Notes: generated from the sequence alone by a model not told the origin. 39,275 nucleotides of DNA from Paenibacillus gorillae (GCF_000513275.1 NZ_CBVJ010000036.1:1-39275), one strand, 5' to 3'; shown: positions 1-8,922, counted from the first letter of the stretch. A program made the numbers and translations.

Positions 1-1286
1 TCCGCCCGGTCGCCGGCATAGAAGGCTTCAACATACCGCTCATCAAGAGCCGGTATGTACGAAAGCGTCTTCGCTTCGCGGGCGCACAGGAGCGCTAACG
101 CGAAGCAAGCTTTGGCCGCGGCCGGCGATACAAGCCAGCTCGGCAGCGTCCGGTATTCGAATCCGCCATGCGGCTGCAGGCGGAAATCGCCCAGCGCGCC
201 GTAGCGGGGCCTTCGTCCGCGGCCGGCGGGATCTTCCACAAGCGCAAGCGGGAATGCTACAAAACTGTCGAGCAGCCTCAGCAGCCGGCTCGATACCGGT
301 ACGCCGCTGAGATGGATATGCCCGCCGAGCGCCAGCCCCGGTACAGGCATCGCGCCTGCGGCCCAGCGGAGCGCAGGGTCGCTAATGCGAGCGGCAGCGC
401 GGCGCAGCAGCTGCCTGACATGCTCGGCCAGCGCAGCCGGATCTGCCGCTGGTTCCGGTCGCAGCTCCGCAACAGGATACACGATGCGCCTCCCGACCAG
501 CAAGGCGTCGCTTCCCGCAGCTCCCCCTGTTCCCTCACCCAAAAACCGCGAGGCAGGCGCGACCCGACCATCCTGCCGGATCAGAACAAATTCCGGATCA
601 GCACCAATTAGAATGGTACGATTCGCACATTCATTATAAGCCGCTTCGTAACCAGCGGCATAACCCGCCAGCGCATCCGGCCAGCGCCGCACCAGCTCGG
701 CCTTACCCAAAGCCCTTGCCGCGCGGACGGCTGCCCTCCCGTCCGCCCCCAGCGCCACATCGGCCTCTCCGATATCGAGGCCCAGCACATAGAGCCCGCT
801 CGTCGCTGCCCGGACGACGCGCCGCAGTACCGGGTCTGCCGGCCATTGCGCAGCTGAAGCTGCTCGGCCGGCCCCTCCCAAACACGGCCCTCCGGGCGCT
901 GCGGACTGCCTGCGCCTCCGCCCAAGGGCCGTCCCCTGCCGATCCAATCGCATCAGCTCGATCGGCTCCAGCTGAAACAAGACGACGCGGTATAAGCGCT
1001 CGTCCTCCTGCGCTGCGCGCGCCAGCCCCGCGCGGCGCCAGCGCCGCTCCTTATCCGCAGCGGACATCACAGCGGCTGTCGCGGCGCCTTCATTGACTAG
1101 CACCGCGCCTGGATAATGGCTCGGCGTTATTTTTTTCCCCGTGGACAATACAACGACTGCATCGCCCTCCGCTACTTCATGGTATGTGCCATAGCTCCTT
1201 ATAGCTGTAGACGACAATGGCGATGCAGCCTTGCCTATCCGCTCCAGACGGTCATCATCCCCGTCCCAGACCCATGTCGCAGTCAT
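1..1286 (-). CDS. Putative amidoligase (phage phiEco32-like COOH-NH2 ligase type 2), 3' end outside window
   Basis: An open frame runs 428 codons from an ATG at 1286 to the left edge with no stop, so the C-terminus is missing. A good ribosome binding site (AAGAAGGTGG) precedes the ATG. Residues 1-220 are an Ala/Arg-rich N-terminal region of unclear function. Residues 226-400 carry the family pattern: ILIGADPEF (226-233), AELRP (273-277), GGHIH (321-325), RYGALGDFR (361-369) and FEYRTLPSW (376-384). The family (PF14395 type) is predicted to be ATP-dependent and to join a carboxylate to an amine, on peptides or cell-wall material; the substrate is unknown. It lies directly downstream of cotE on the same strand, which suggests a spore-coat or cortex role, but a terminator-like hairpin separates them. 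GC content is very high compared with the right half of the window. Confidence 0.85.
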   Translation of the reverse strand, partial: MTATWVWDGDDDRLERIGKAASPLSSTAIRSYGTYHEVAEGDAVVVLSTGKKITPSHYPGAVLVNEGAATAAVMSAADKERRWRRAGLARAAQEDERLYRVVLFQLEPIELMRLDRQGTALGRRRRQSAAPGGPCLGGAGRAASAAQWPADPVLRRVVRAATSGLYVLGLDIGEADVALGADGRAAVRAARALGKAELVRRWPDALAGYAAGYEAAYNECANRTILIGADPEFVLIRQDGRVAPASRFLGEGTGGAAGSDALLVGRRIVYPVAELRPEPAADPAALAEHVRQLLRRAAARISDPALRWAAGAMPVPGLALGGHIHLSGVPVSSRLLRLLDSFVAFPLALVEDPAGRGRRPRYGALGDFRLQPHGGFEYRTLPSWLVSPAAAKACFALALLCAREAKTLSYIPALDERYVEAFYAGDRA

Positions 1287-1353
1287 TGCCGCCACCTTCT
1301 TTATCCGGGCTTCCAATCGATCACTTCCAATGCTGCCAATCGTCTAATTTTTT

Positions 1354-1378
1354 CAAAAAAAGAGGGCTTTCGCCCTCG
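1354..1378 (-). terminator. Rho-independent terminator downstream of cotE
   Basis: Read on the minus strand, GAGGGC-GAAA-GCCCTC (1362-1377) is followed by a run of seven T residues (1355-1361). It lies 50 bp past the cotE stop and before the amidoligase ATG, so the two genes may be separately transcribed. Confidence 0.8.
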
Positions 1379-1427
1379 AATCTGCCGCTCACGCAGCATA
1401 AGATACAGTAAAGCTTGAGGGCACGAG

Positions 1428-1997
1428 TTACAGCTCGTCGTCCAGCAAATCCGGGTCCAAATCCTCGTAATCCCCGTCGCCATCGCCCAAGTTGAAGTCG
1501 AGATCCTTGCCATCCAGACCGTCCGCACCGCCTGGAAAAACGGCAACAAACACTTTCGTCTCTGCAATCATTTCCACCGCGAATTCGCGTTCAACGCGAA
1601 TAACTACACCGGAGCCGCTGCTCGAAATGTTAGCTTCGATGCAGTTCGGCTCTTGAAGCGCCTCGGCCGAAACTTCCTCCGTTGCAGTCCGATGCCGCGG
1701 GTCTACATAAGACAACGGAATGTGCTCAACGTAATGTACGGATTCTTTTGCTACGTCTGTTTGTGAGTTCTTGCTGTACGAATACCAAATGTTGATATCG
1801 TAAGTACCGATCACCTCAATGCCGTCGCCCGATCGAACCGCTTCATATTGATGGTTGATTATCCATGCGCCCAGAATGCTGGTCGGATGATGAGGCGGCG
1901 TTACGGTATGGGTTACAGTGGAAAACTTACGACCTTTGCCGCAGACAGCTTTCGTTATTATTTCTCTAGCTTGAAGCTGTTTATCTGCAATAGTCAT
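1428..1997 (-). CDS. cotE: Outer spore coat morphogenetic protein CotE
   Basis: This 189-residue protein matches CotE of Bacillales along its length: an early REIITKAVCGKGRKF block, SILGAWIINHQYEA, a YDINIWYSYSKN block, then EPNCIEANIS, and an acidic tail rich in Asp, Glu and Gly. CotE is a peripheral scaffold that anchors the outer spore coat; the acidic tail is typical. The start chosen is the ATG at 1997, which has a strong site (GGAGGAGGTTAAATCG); an in-frame upstream ATG at 2027 lacks one. Expression from a mother-cell sigma factor is expected from the family, but no promoter was identified here. Confidence 0.93.
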   Translation of the reverse strand: MTIADKQLQAREIITKAVCGKGRKFSTVTHTVTPPHHPTSILGAWIINHQYEAVRSGDGIEVIGTYDINIWYSYSKNSQTDVAKESVHYVEHIPLSYVDPRHRTATEEVSAEALQEPNCIEANISSSGSGVVIRVEREFAVEMIAETKVFVAVFPGGADGLDGKDLDFNLGDGDGDYEDLDPDLLDDEL

Positions 1998-2104
1998 CGA
2001 TTTAACCTCCTCCATACAATCATTCATTTAAAGTGTATGCAGGACATTCGTCTAGGGTGACTGTTTCTTTTCCCGCTCCACAACGAATTTTTTCCCTCTT
2101 TATT

Positions 2105-3073
2105 CTATGACTCTGCTCGTTCTAAAATAACTTTTCTTTTTTTAAGTCTTTTTGCGACTTCCAAATAGCGTTTCAGCTCATGCATCAGCTTGAGTAATGC
2201 CGCACGCACCTCGAACTCCTCCCGCGTACGCGGAAGATCCATCGCTTTGAACTGCTGCGCAAGCTCTACCATCCGCTTCTCCGTCAGACCCGTATACACT
2301 TCCGACTTCACATCCTCAGAAAGCTGCTCCATCAGCTCGGCAATATGGTCATTCTGCGGCCACCGCTCATAGACCATCGCCAAATCCACCAGCATTTGCT
2401 GAATGAGCTCAAGCTGCTGGCTTCGCATCTCGAAATAATTCAACCAGTAGAGCTCCTGCCCCCAAAGCCGGTTTTCCCGATTGAGCACCGAGCGGCGCGC
2501 CCCTTCTTCAATCGCATTATGCGCCTCCAGCAGCTCGCTTCCGTTCCATATATGAGAAGGCTCCCGCAGTGTCAGAGCCATCTCATTAAAAATAACGTCA
2601 AATTTATGTTCCACCGTCTCCTTTAAACCTTGAAGAAGATGCTTGTCCTTCGGCATATAGATCAAATTAATGATCGTCGCCCAGCCGAGGCCGGCGAACA
2701 ACAGCATAATCTCGTTGCTGATGACATCAACGCTAACCTCTCCTCTTCCGAACAGATGAAAGACGATAACCGCACTCGTCACAATTCCATCTTTTAATTG
2801 AAAACGGGAAAGCACCGGGAACGTAAGGAGAATGAACAAAGCCACTGCCCAGATATGAAAACCGAATACTGTAAAGATGAACGAGGCGAAAAAAAGTCCC
2901 AGCACCGAAGCGACAAACCGGACGAGGGCGCTTTTCAGTCCCTTCAACCGGCTCACTTCAACGCCGAGAATAGCAAGAATGCCTGCGCCGAGCGGCGGCT
3001 CCAATCCGAAGTAAACAGCTGTGTAAATCGCCGCAATCGTCGCTAAGGCAGTTTTTATTATTCGAATACCCAT
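2105..3073 (-). CDS. Aromatic acid exporter family (ArAE_1) membrane protein
   Basis: The 322-residue product has an N-terminal half of closely packed hydrophobic segments (about residues 1-140), then a long charged, largely helical cytoplasmic half. This is the layout of ArAE_1/ArAE_1_C proteins such as B. subtilis YqjA (PF06081 and its C-terminal partner). These are thought to export aromatic carboxylic acids or related compounds; the substrate here is unknown. The start at 3073 was chosen over an upstream in-frame ATG because AAAGAGGTC sits just before it. It lies 69 bp after the ABC permease gene on the same strand, so it could be read through from that operon, though no functional link is evident. 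Confidence 0.8.
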   Translation of the reverse strand: MGIRIIKTALATIAAIYTAVYFGLEPPLGAGILAILGVEVSRLKGLKSALVRFVASVLGLFFASFIFTVFGFHIWAVALFILLTFPVLSRFQLKDGIVTSAVIVFHLFGRGEVSVDVISNEIMLLFAGLGWATIINLIYMPKDKHLLQGLKETVEHKFDVIFNEMALTLREPSHIWNGSELLEAHNAIEEGARRSVLNRENRLWGQELYWLNYFEMRSQQLELIQQMLVDLAMVYERWPQNDHIAELMEQLSEDVKSEVYTGLTEKRMVELAQQFKAMDLPRTREEFEVRAALLKLMHELKRYLEVAKRLKKRKVILERAES

Positions 3074-3142
3074 ATATGACCTCTTTGTAGTGATAGAATT
3101 TTCATAAGCCGTCAGGCGCAGAGCGCCAATCACGTCTTAATC

Positions 3143-4006
3143 CTACCGTTCCCGCCAGCCATTCGTCAACTTCCGCTCCAGAATCGCGACCAACTGATAC
3201 ATCACCGTCGCCACAGCAGCAATCACGACCAAGCTGGACAAAACAAGGGTGAAATTGAATACTTGGAAGCCGTAAATGATCAAGTAGCCGAGACCCAGCT
3301 TCGCCACGAGAAATTCACCAACGATGACCCCGACCCACGCAAGCCCGACATTGACCTTCAGCGCAGATATAATGACCGGGAAGGACGCGGGTAAAATAAC
3401 GAGCCTGAACAGTTGCGCTCTGCTCGCTCCGAACAGCCGGACGACCTTGATAAATCCCGCTTCGATCTCGCGAAACTGATTATAAATGTTAATCGTCGTA
3501 ATGATAACCGTGACGGACAGCGTCACCGCAACGATCGACACAAAGCCTGGGCCGAGCAGCACGATAAAGAGCGGACCAAGCGCGACCTTGGGCAAGCTGT
3601 TGAGCACGACCAGATACGGATCGAACACGCGTGATAAAAAAGGAAACCACCACAGCGCAGCGGCAAGTGCGGTGCCAAGCAGCGTCCCAAGCGCAAAGCC
3701 TACCGCCGTTTCCGATACGGTCATGCCGATATGCGGCCAAAGCGAACCGTCCGCAATCGTCGTCCATATTTGGTTAAACAGCTTGGACGGATAACTGAAC
3801 AGCAGCGGATCGATCCATCTGAGCCGGCCTGCCGCTTCCCAGAGCGCAACAAACAATACGAGGATAGCGATTTGCGTAGCGCCTACTGCCGCAGTCAGCC
3901 GCTGTGCCCGTTTTTTGAAGCGAAGGTGCAAGTCTTCCATCCAACTGACGCGGTCTTCCTGAATGCCGGAAACCTCGGCTTTCAGTTCCTCCTGCTCTTT
4001 ATTCAC
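3143..4006 (-). CDS. ABC transporter permease, SsuC/TauC type
   Basis: The product is 287 residues with about six membrane segments. The BPD_transp_1 cytoplasmic loop that docks on the ATPase is visible around VRLFGASRAQLFRLVILPAS. It is the membrane channel of an importer of the nitrate/sulfonate/taurine class. The proposed start is a GTG at 4006 preceded by GGAAGGGGG. This start overlaps the end of the ATPase gene by 8 bases, so translation is probably coupled. A longer open frame extends into the ATPase gene but has no ribosome binding site and a composition typical of a shadow frame. Confidence 0.88.
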   Translation of the reverse strand: MNKEQEELKAEVSGIQEDRVSWMEDLHLRFKKRAQRLTAAVGATQIAILVLFVALWEAAGRLRWIDPLLFSYPSKLFNQIWTTIADGSLWPHIGMTVSETAVGFALGTLLGTALAAALWWFPFLSRVFDPYLVVLNSLPKVALGPLFIVLLGPGFVSIVAVTLSVTVIITTINIYNQFREIEAGFIKVVRLFGASRAQLFRLVILPASFPVIISALKVNVGLAWVGVIVGEFLVAKLGLGYLIIYGFQVFNFTLVLSSLVVIAAVATVMYQLVAILERKLTNGWRER

Positions 4007-4802
4007 CGGTATCGCCCCCTTCCGCTCCCTCAGCTGCTTCCAGCTCCGCCCAAAGCTGGTCGAATACGTTCTGAAACCCGGCAAGACGGCGGGCGTCCAT
4101 CGGCGAGGCCGACCGCAGCTCATCCGGCATGATATGCTCCGCAATAATTCTGCCGGGATTGGCGGCAAGTACAATGACGCGATCACTCATCGCTGCAGCC
4201 TCCGCCAGATCATGCGTGACGAGCATAGCCGTCTTGCCAAGCCGGCGCAGCGTCTGCTGCACGAGATCCTCAAGCTGCAGCTTAATATGAAGATCAAGCG
4301 CAGAGAACGGCTCGTCGAGCAGCAAGATATCCGGCTCCGTCGCGAGCGTCCGTGCCAGAGCAACCCGCTGGCGCATGCCGCCGGAAAGCTCATGCGGGTA
4401 GCGGCTGCCGGAGCCGGGCAGCCCCAGCTCGGCAAGCAGCTCATCGACTCTTTGCAGCGCTTCGGCCGTTTTACGGCCCGTTATTTCCAGGCCGATTGCG
4501 GCGTTGTCACGGATCGTGCGCCACGGAAACAAGAAATCCTGCTGAAGCATATAACCAACCTTTGTCGACGGACCCGAAACGGCATCTCCTCCAAGCAAAA
4601 CCTGCCCCTTCGTCGGCGAGATCAAACCGGCGAGCATGCTTAGAATCGTCGTCTTGCCGCAGCCGCTTGGGCCGACAAGGCTGACGAATTCTCCGCGGTT
4701 AACGGTGATATCGAGTTGTTCAACGGCAAGCGATGCCCCTTTATCGTTGACATACACATGGGACACGCCTATCAGCTCCAGCATTCGATGATCGTCAGCC
4801 AT
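3999..4802 (-). CDS. ABC transporter ATP-binding protein, SsuB/TauB type
   Basis: This 267-residue ATPase has Walker A GPSGCGKTT (44-52), a Q-loop near Q88, signature LSGGMRQR (139-146), Walker B ILLLDEP (159-165) and the H-loop VTHD (195-198). It powers the importer formed with the adjacent permease and lipoprotein. The ATG at 4802 follows GGGGGGAGAACA. It sits 21 bp downstream of the binding-protein gene and overlaps the permease start. The last 25 residues are acidic and Gly/Glu rich. Confidence 0.93.
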   Translation of the reverse strand: MADDHRMLELIGVSHVYVNDKGASLAVEQLDITVNRGEFVSLVGPSGCGKTTILSMLAGLISPTKGQVLLGGDAVSGPSTKVGYMLQQDFLFPWRTIRDNAAIGLEITGRKTAEALQRVDELLAELGLPGSGSRYPHELSGGMRQRVALARTLATEPDILLLDEPFSALDLHIKLQLEDLVQQTLRRLGKTAMLVTHDLAEAAAMSDRVIVLAANPGRIIAEHIMPDELRSASPMDARRLAGFQNVFDQLWAELEAAEGAEGGDTGE

Positions 4803-4823
4803 TGTTCTCCCCCCGATATCAAG

Positions 4824-5834
4824 TTATTTAACGGATTCGATTGACTTCTCCGCGAACGTATTGTCAACGATCGCTTTATGCTCCGTGCGAGCCTTCAGCT
4901 CTCCGGCTGTCGTCATAACGTCCAGCAGATTATTCCATTCTGCTTCATCGATGATAGGATCTGAAGCATAAGAGCCTTGCTGCTTGTAACGATCGATGGA
5001 GCTTATCAAAATATCGCGGTCAACGTTATCGAAATAAGGAAGCACGGCGTCCGCGATCGTCTCAGCGTTATTTTCCGCTACCCAAAGCTGGGCTTTGTGA
5101 ACGGCGTTCGTAAATTTCTGAACGGTCGTTTTATTTTTCTTAATAAAGCTTTGCTTCGTCATAAATACGGTGTACGGCAAATGTCCGCTTTCCACACCAA
5201 ATGATGCGACAACATGGCCTTTACCCTCTTTTTCGAAAATTGAAGCTGTTGGCTCAAACAACTGTACATACTCGCCTGTACCTGACGCGTAAGCGGCAGA
5301 TATGTTGGCAAAATCGATATTCTGGATGAGCTCCAGATCATTATGAGGATCGATACCGTGTTTTTTGAGCGCGAACTCGCCTGCCATTTGCGGCATGCCG
5401 CCTTTTCTTTGGCCGAGGAACACCGTCCCCTTCAGCTTATTCCAGTCAAACCCATCGTCAGCTTTGCGCGCCACCAGAAACGTACCGTCCGTCTGCGTCA
5501 GCTGTGCAAAATTGATGACCGGATCATCAGCACCTTGCTGATAGACATAAATCGAAGTTTCCGAGCCGACCAGTGCGACATCAATGACACCCGACAGCAA
5601 TGCCGTCATCGTCTTATCGCCGCCTGCCGTCGTCGTCAGTTCCACGTCGAGCCCTTCATCCTTGAAAAATCCCTTTGCCAGCGCTACGTATTGCGGCGCA
5701 TAAAATAGTGACCGCGTCACTTCCCCGATGGTCACCTTCGTCTTCTCCGAACTGCCGTTCCCGCAGCCGGACAGCGCCGCGGTGGTCAGCAGCACGACAG
5801 AGAGCAGCAGCGCCATCCACACCCGTTTCCCCAT
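4824..5834 (-). CDS. ABC transporter substrate-binding lipoprotein, NMT1/SsuA-like
   Basis: The 336-residue product has a lipoprotein signal ending in LSGC (Cys24). It then resembles periplasmic-binding-fold proteins of the NMT1/THI5-like and SsuA group: KVTIGEV start, then FYAPQYVALAKGFFKDEGLDV and a SETSIY segment. These bind alkanesulfonates, taurine, nitrate or pyrimidine thiamine precursors; the sequence does not decide which. The pyrimidine-type CCCFC motif of ThiY proteins is not seen. It is the first gene of a three-gene operon (binding protein, ATPase, permease). The ATG at 5834 has GGGAGG upstream; the longer frame to 5951 does not. Confidence 0.85.
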   Translation of the reverse strand: MGKRVWMALLLSVVLLTTAALSGCGNGSSEKTKVTIGEVTRSLFYAPQYVALAKGFFKDEGLDVELTTTAGGDKTMTALLSGVIDVALVGSETSIYVYQQGADDPVINFAQLTQTDGTFLVARKADDGFDWNKLKGTVFLGQRKGGMPQMAGEFALKKHGIDPHNDLELIQNIDFANISAAYASGTGEYVQLFEPTASIFEKEGKGHVVASFGVESGHLPYTVFMTKQSFIKKNKTTVQKFTNAVHKAQLWVAENNAETIADAVLPYFDNVDRDILISSIDRYKQQGSYASDPIIDEAEWNNLLDVMTTAGELKARTEHKAIVDNTFAEKSIESVK

Positions 5835-5979
5835 GTTGATTCCTCCCGTTTTTCTTCGCATGTCGTTAGTACTCCAGCCTATGCAGCGAAACGCCCGGCG
5901 GTGAATTGACATAAGGCTGACGCGAGGACTTGCGTGCCGGGGTGTTCGCACTCTGTGCGGTCATCACCCATTTACTCAG

Positions 5980-6304
5980 GGAATGCTCCCACGTGACACG
6001 ATGCTCTTCCCTTCAACACACTAGTCGCTTCCTTGAAAATGCTCGCTCGCACGCCCCCCTATGTTTACCTCTCCCTAACGCGTCTGTCGTTGCTGCAGCG
6101 AACCTACTTCGCTTTTTAACGAAGCAAAGTTCGCTGTTGACGTTCAACAGTTGCGACTTATCTGTTACAGCGAAGCTAGGTTCGCTATCCGTGAACTTTG
6201 GTTCTCCAAAAGCGAATCTAGCTTCGCTAATAGATTAATAGCTTGCTGCGACAGCTCACATAGCGAAATTCAGTTCGCAATTTAGCGAACCTGCTTCGCT
6301 ATAC
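5980..6304. repeat. Palindrome-rich repeat unit, copy 1
   Basis: This is the first copy of a tandemly duplicated segment (offset to copy 2 is 381-382 bp). It contains six short inverted repeats built on AGCGAA...TTCGCT: 6097-6113, 6118-6135 (imperfect), 6169-6186, 6211-6228, 6262-6279 (one mismatch) and 6284-6300. Two have perfect 6-bp arms with 6-base loops. Between them are conserved stretches such as TATGTTTACCTCTCCCTAAC and CGTTCAACAGTTGCGACTTA. No ribosome-bound reading frame fits it. The gene-free stretch 5835-6913 otherwise holds the 5' leader of the ABC operon, a 75-bp linker, copy 2 and a terminator. Confidence 0.85.
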
Positions 6305-6360
6305 CGCGGAGCATTCCCTTCACTTGGTATGAAACAGTAACGTTAACCACTTATATTCAG

Positions 6361-6686
6361 AAAAGGCTCCTACGCTGCTCGATGCTCCGCCCTTCAACAC
6401 ACTAATCGCTTCCTTGAAAATGCCTACGCGCACGCCAACCCTATGTTTACCTCTCCCTAACGCGTCTGTCATTACCGCAGCGAACCTGCTTCGCTTTTTA
6501 ACGAAGCAAAGTTCGCTGTAGTCGTTCAACAGTTGCGACTTACCGGCTATAGCGAAGCTAGATTCGCTATCCGTGAACCATGGTTCTCCAAAAGCGAATC
6601 TAGCTTCGCCAATAGATTTATTGCTTGCTGAGACCGCTCGCAGAGCGAAATTCAGTTCGCAATTTAGCGAACCTGCTTCGCTGTAC
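6361..6686. repeat. Palindrome-rich repeat unit, copy 2
   Basis: This second copy is collinear with copy 1 and differs by scattered substitutions. It holds the equivalent AGCGAA...TTCGCT hairpins, for example 6479-6495, 6551-6568, 6593-6610 and 6666-6682. In several, both arms are kept while loop bases vary (loop cctac in copy 1 becomes cctgc here), although one arm base has changed at 6610. No gene or transposase is associated. Confidence 0.85.
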
Positions 6687-6816
6687 CATCCCAGGTTGCA
6701 AAACTTAGTTGCAGTTGCGCCTAGCCACTAACCCAAACTAACTTTTTACCTATCCTCCTCCAGCGCAGAACACCACGTTTAACGAAGCAGCATCTTTTCC
6801 GGCAATAACACAACAA

Positions 6817-6865
6817 AGGCTACTGCAACAAAACTGATCTCTGATCAGTTTCATCACAATAGCCT
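6817..6865 (-). terminator. Probable terminator of the M32 carboxypeptidase gene
   Basis: A hairpin with inner arms AAACTGATC/GATCAGTTT (6831-6851) is extended by an outer AGGCTA/TAGCCT pair (6817-6822 with 6860-6865). On the minus strand it is followed by TTTGTTGTG, a weak T-tract. It lies about 50 bp past the stop of the gene at 6914. Confidence 0.6.
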
Positions 6866-6913
6866 CTTCCTGTTCCCCTAACCTAGTGCCTCACGTACGT
6901 TACGCCCGCTCTT

Positions 6914-8428
6914 CTACAGCTTATAAATATCCTTGTATTTCCGCTCCAGATAATGAACCAGATGCTGAGGATCAAGCGGCTTGCCGGTAATGTTCTGGAT
7001 AAGCTCAGACGGTGTTCTCAGCTTGCCATACTTGTAAATCCGCTCCGACAGCCAGTTTTTGATCGGAAGCAGCTCGCCGCGCCCAACGCTTCCCCAGAAG
7101 TCTGGCAGCTCGCGTTCCATCGTATCAGCGATTTGCGCCGCGTACATGTTGCCGAGCGAGTAAGACGGGAAGTAGCCGAACATACCTCCAGACCAGTGAA
7201 CGTCCTGAAGTACGCCCTCCGCATCGTTCGGCGGTGTAATGCCCAGATACTCCCGGTACTTGTCATTCCAGATCGCCGGGAGATCAGCAGCTTTCGCTCC
7301 TTCATTGAAAATAAGCTTCTCAATCTCGTAACGAATAATAATATGCAGATTGTATGTCAGCTCATCCGCTTCAATCCGAATGAGTGAAGGCTGCACAACG
7401 TTGATGCCGCGATAAAATTGCTCTACGGGAACGTTCAGCTGTCCCGGGAATTTCTGCTGTAAATCACCGTAGTATCGTTCCCAGAACGGTTTACTGCGGC
7501 CGATTACATTTTCCCAGAAACGGGACTGTGATTCATGAATGCCCATAGAAGTTCCTGTGCACAGTGTCGTACCGATAAGCTCCGGCATAATATTTTGCTC
7601 ATAGAGGGCGTGCCCGCCTTCATGGATGGTGCCGAACAAAGCGCTCGTCACATCGTCCACCAAGTAACGCGTCGTAATGCGCACGTCGCCGGGACTCAGT
7701 CCGGTCGCAAACGGATGAACACTCTCGTCGAGGCGTCCCGCGTCAAAATCATAGCCCATTTCGTTCAAAATAAACTTGCTGTACGCCTTTTGAGCCTCTT
7801 TATCGTAATTTTGCTGCAAGAAAGACGTATCCGGCTGATGCGGAGAAGCCGCAATGGCCGCCGCCAGCGGCACAAGCTGCTCACGAAGCCCGCCGAATAC
7901 GCGGTCCAGCTCCTTCGTCGTCATGCCCGGCTCATATTGATCGAGCAGCGTGTCGTAACGAGTGTCCTTCGCGCCCCATAGATCGATAAACTGCTGCTGG
8001 TAGCCAATCACCTTTTCCAAGTAAGGCTGGAAGCCGGCAAAGTCGTTGTTCGCTTTCGCCTCTTCCCACTTATTTTCCGTCTGTGCGGCTAACACGACAT
8101 ACTCTTGATACAGCTTTTGCGGGATTTTGACGCTCCGGTCGTAATCCTTGCGCGTTTCCGTCACTAGCCGCTGCTCGATTTCGGACAAGCTCTCGAAGGT
8201 TTGCGGCTCTTCAAGCGACGTCAGATACTCGCCCAGCTCGGGCGATGTGGACAATTTGAACATGTCGCCGGACAACGCGCCGATCGATTCAGAACGGGTA
8301 TCCATTCCTTTGCGCGGAGCACCTGTGCGCAAGTCCCAATACAGCACGCCCAGCGCTTCCTCATAGCTTTTCACTTTACGAATCGTTTCCATAAATAAAG
8401 GAAGCGTTTTCTCGTTATGTACGGTCAT
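6914..8428 (-). CDS. M32 family metallocarboxypeptidase (Taq carboxypeptidase / YpwA type)
   Basis: The 504-residue product has the normal length for M32 peptidases, which remove C-terminal residues in the cytoplasm using one metal ion. The zinc-binding HEXXH is HEGGH at residues 269-273. Family blocks are visible around it, including GTSMGIHESQSRFWEN, EADELTYNLHI and SYSLGNMYAAQ. The N-terminal part is largely helical. Translation starts at the ATG at 8428 with AAGGCGGC upstream. The gene stands alone, diverging from the HesB-like gene across 139 bp. No truncation or frameshift is seen. Confidence 0.93.
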   Translation of the reverse strand: MTVHNEKTLPLFMETIRKVKSYEEALGVLYWDLRTGAPRKGMDTRSESIGALSGDMFKLSTSPELGEYLTSLEEPQTFESLSEIEQRLVTETRKDYDRSVKIPQKLYQEYVVLAAQTENKWEEAKANNDFAGFQPYLEKVIGYQQQFIDLWGAKDTRYDTLLDQYEPGMTTKELDRVFGGLREQLVPLAAAIAASPHQPDTSFLQQNYDKEAQKAYSKFILNEMGYDFDAGRLDESVHPFATGLSPGDVRITTRYLVDDVTSALFGTIHEGGHALYEQNIMPELIGTTLCTGTSMGIHESQSRFWENVIGRSKPFWERYYGDLQQKFPGQLNVPVEQFYRGINVVQPSLIRIEADELTYNLHIIIRYEIEKLIFNEGAKAADLPAIWNDKYREYLGITPPNDAEGVLQDVHWSGGMFGYFPSYSLGNMYAAQIADTMERELPDFWGSVGRGELLPIKNWLSERIYKYGKLRTPSELIQNITGKPLDPQHLVHYLERKYKDIYKL

Positions 8429-8567
8429 TTTACAAGCCGCCTTTCCATATTGGAGTGGATGAAATTGCAGGGTTTCCTATCTTGATCTTACCGTTAACAA
8501 AAAGTATAATCAACCTTAGCCGTTACAACGAAATCGGCGAAGCGGCAAGGAAAGCGAGGTATTGTCT

Positions 8568-8888
8568 ATGCATATTTCATTCTCATCTGCAGCAGTCGAT
8601 TTTCTGACTCCATACATAGCCGACGGCAGCCGGCAGTTGAAGCTGCTGCATGATACGGAAGGCTGCGGCTGCGTAATGAGCGGTGTGCCTGCCCTTCAGC
8701 TTGTGAAGGAGACGACGGTTGATGACAAGCTGGCCGAAGGCGACCCCCTCCCGTTTCTATTTGAACCTCGTCACGAGGTTTTTTTTGAGCCGCAAATGCG
8801 GATCGATTACAATGCAGATCGGGATAGTCTCAGTTTGAAAAGCGATAGTCAGATCTACACGCTTGATCTGCGTTTTGTAAAAAACTAA
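8568..8888 (+). CDS. HesB-like iron-sulfur biosynthesis family protein (YqkB-like)
   Basis: This is a 106-residue small protein of the Fe-S_biosyn (HesB/IscA-like) fold: an N-terminal SAAVDFLTPYI helix, LKLLHDTEGCGC, then a beta-rich C-terminus. Only the EGCGC cysteine pair is present, so the three-cysteine IscA cluster site is incomplete, as in the Bacillus YqkB subgroup. A direct role in cluster transfer is therefore not assured. The ATG at 8568 has GCGAGGT at good spacing; an in-frame TTG at 8562 would be too close. It is followed 34 bp later by the carbonic anhydrase gene and is probably co-transcribed with it. Confidence 0.78.
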   Translation: MHISFSSAAVDFLTPYIADGSRQLKLLHDTEGCGCVMSGVPALQLVKETTVDDKLAEGDPLPFLFEPRHEVFFEPQMRIDYNADRDSLSLKSDSQIYTLDLRFVKN

Positions 8889-8922
8889 CGCCATTGTGCA
8901 ACAGCCTAAGGAGGAACTGGAA

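Noticed and set aside
168..925. Several open frames on both strands in the GC-rich left edge
   Set aside because: They are shadows of the amidoligase frame, which is open over 428 codons, shows clear family motifs and has a ribosome binding site; the alternatives are Arg/Ala/Pro-rich with no motif.
3115..3127. GGCGC/GCGCC hairpin after the ABC permease gene
   Set aside because: Only a 5-bp stem with no T-run; not sufficient to call a terminator.
5835..5998. Thiamine (TPP) riboswitch in front of the NMT1-like ABC operon
   Set aside because: I looked for the conserved CUGAGA and ACCUGAUC elements on the minus strand and did not find them.
5980..6686. CRISPR-like array
   Set aside because: The palindromes are 17-18 bp, irregularly spaced, and the intervening sequence is itself conserved between the two copies, so there are no unique spacers and no cas genes.
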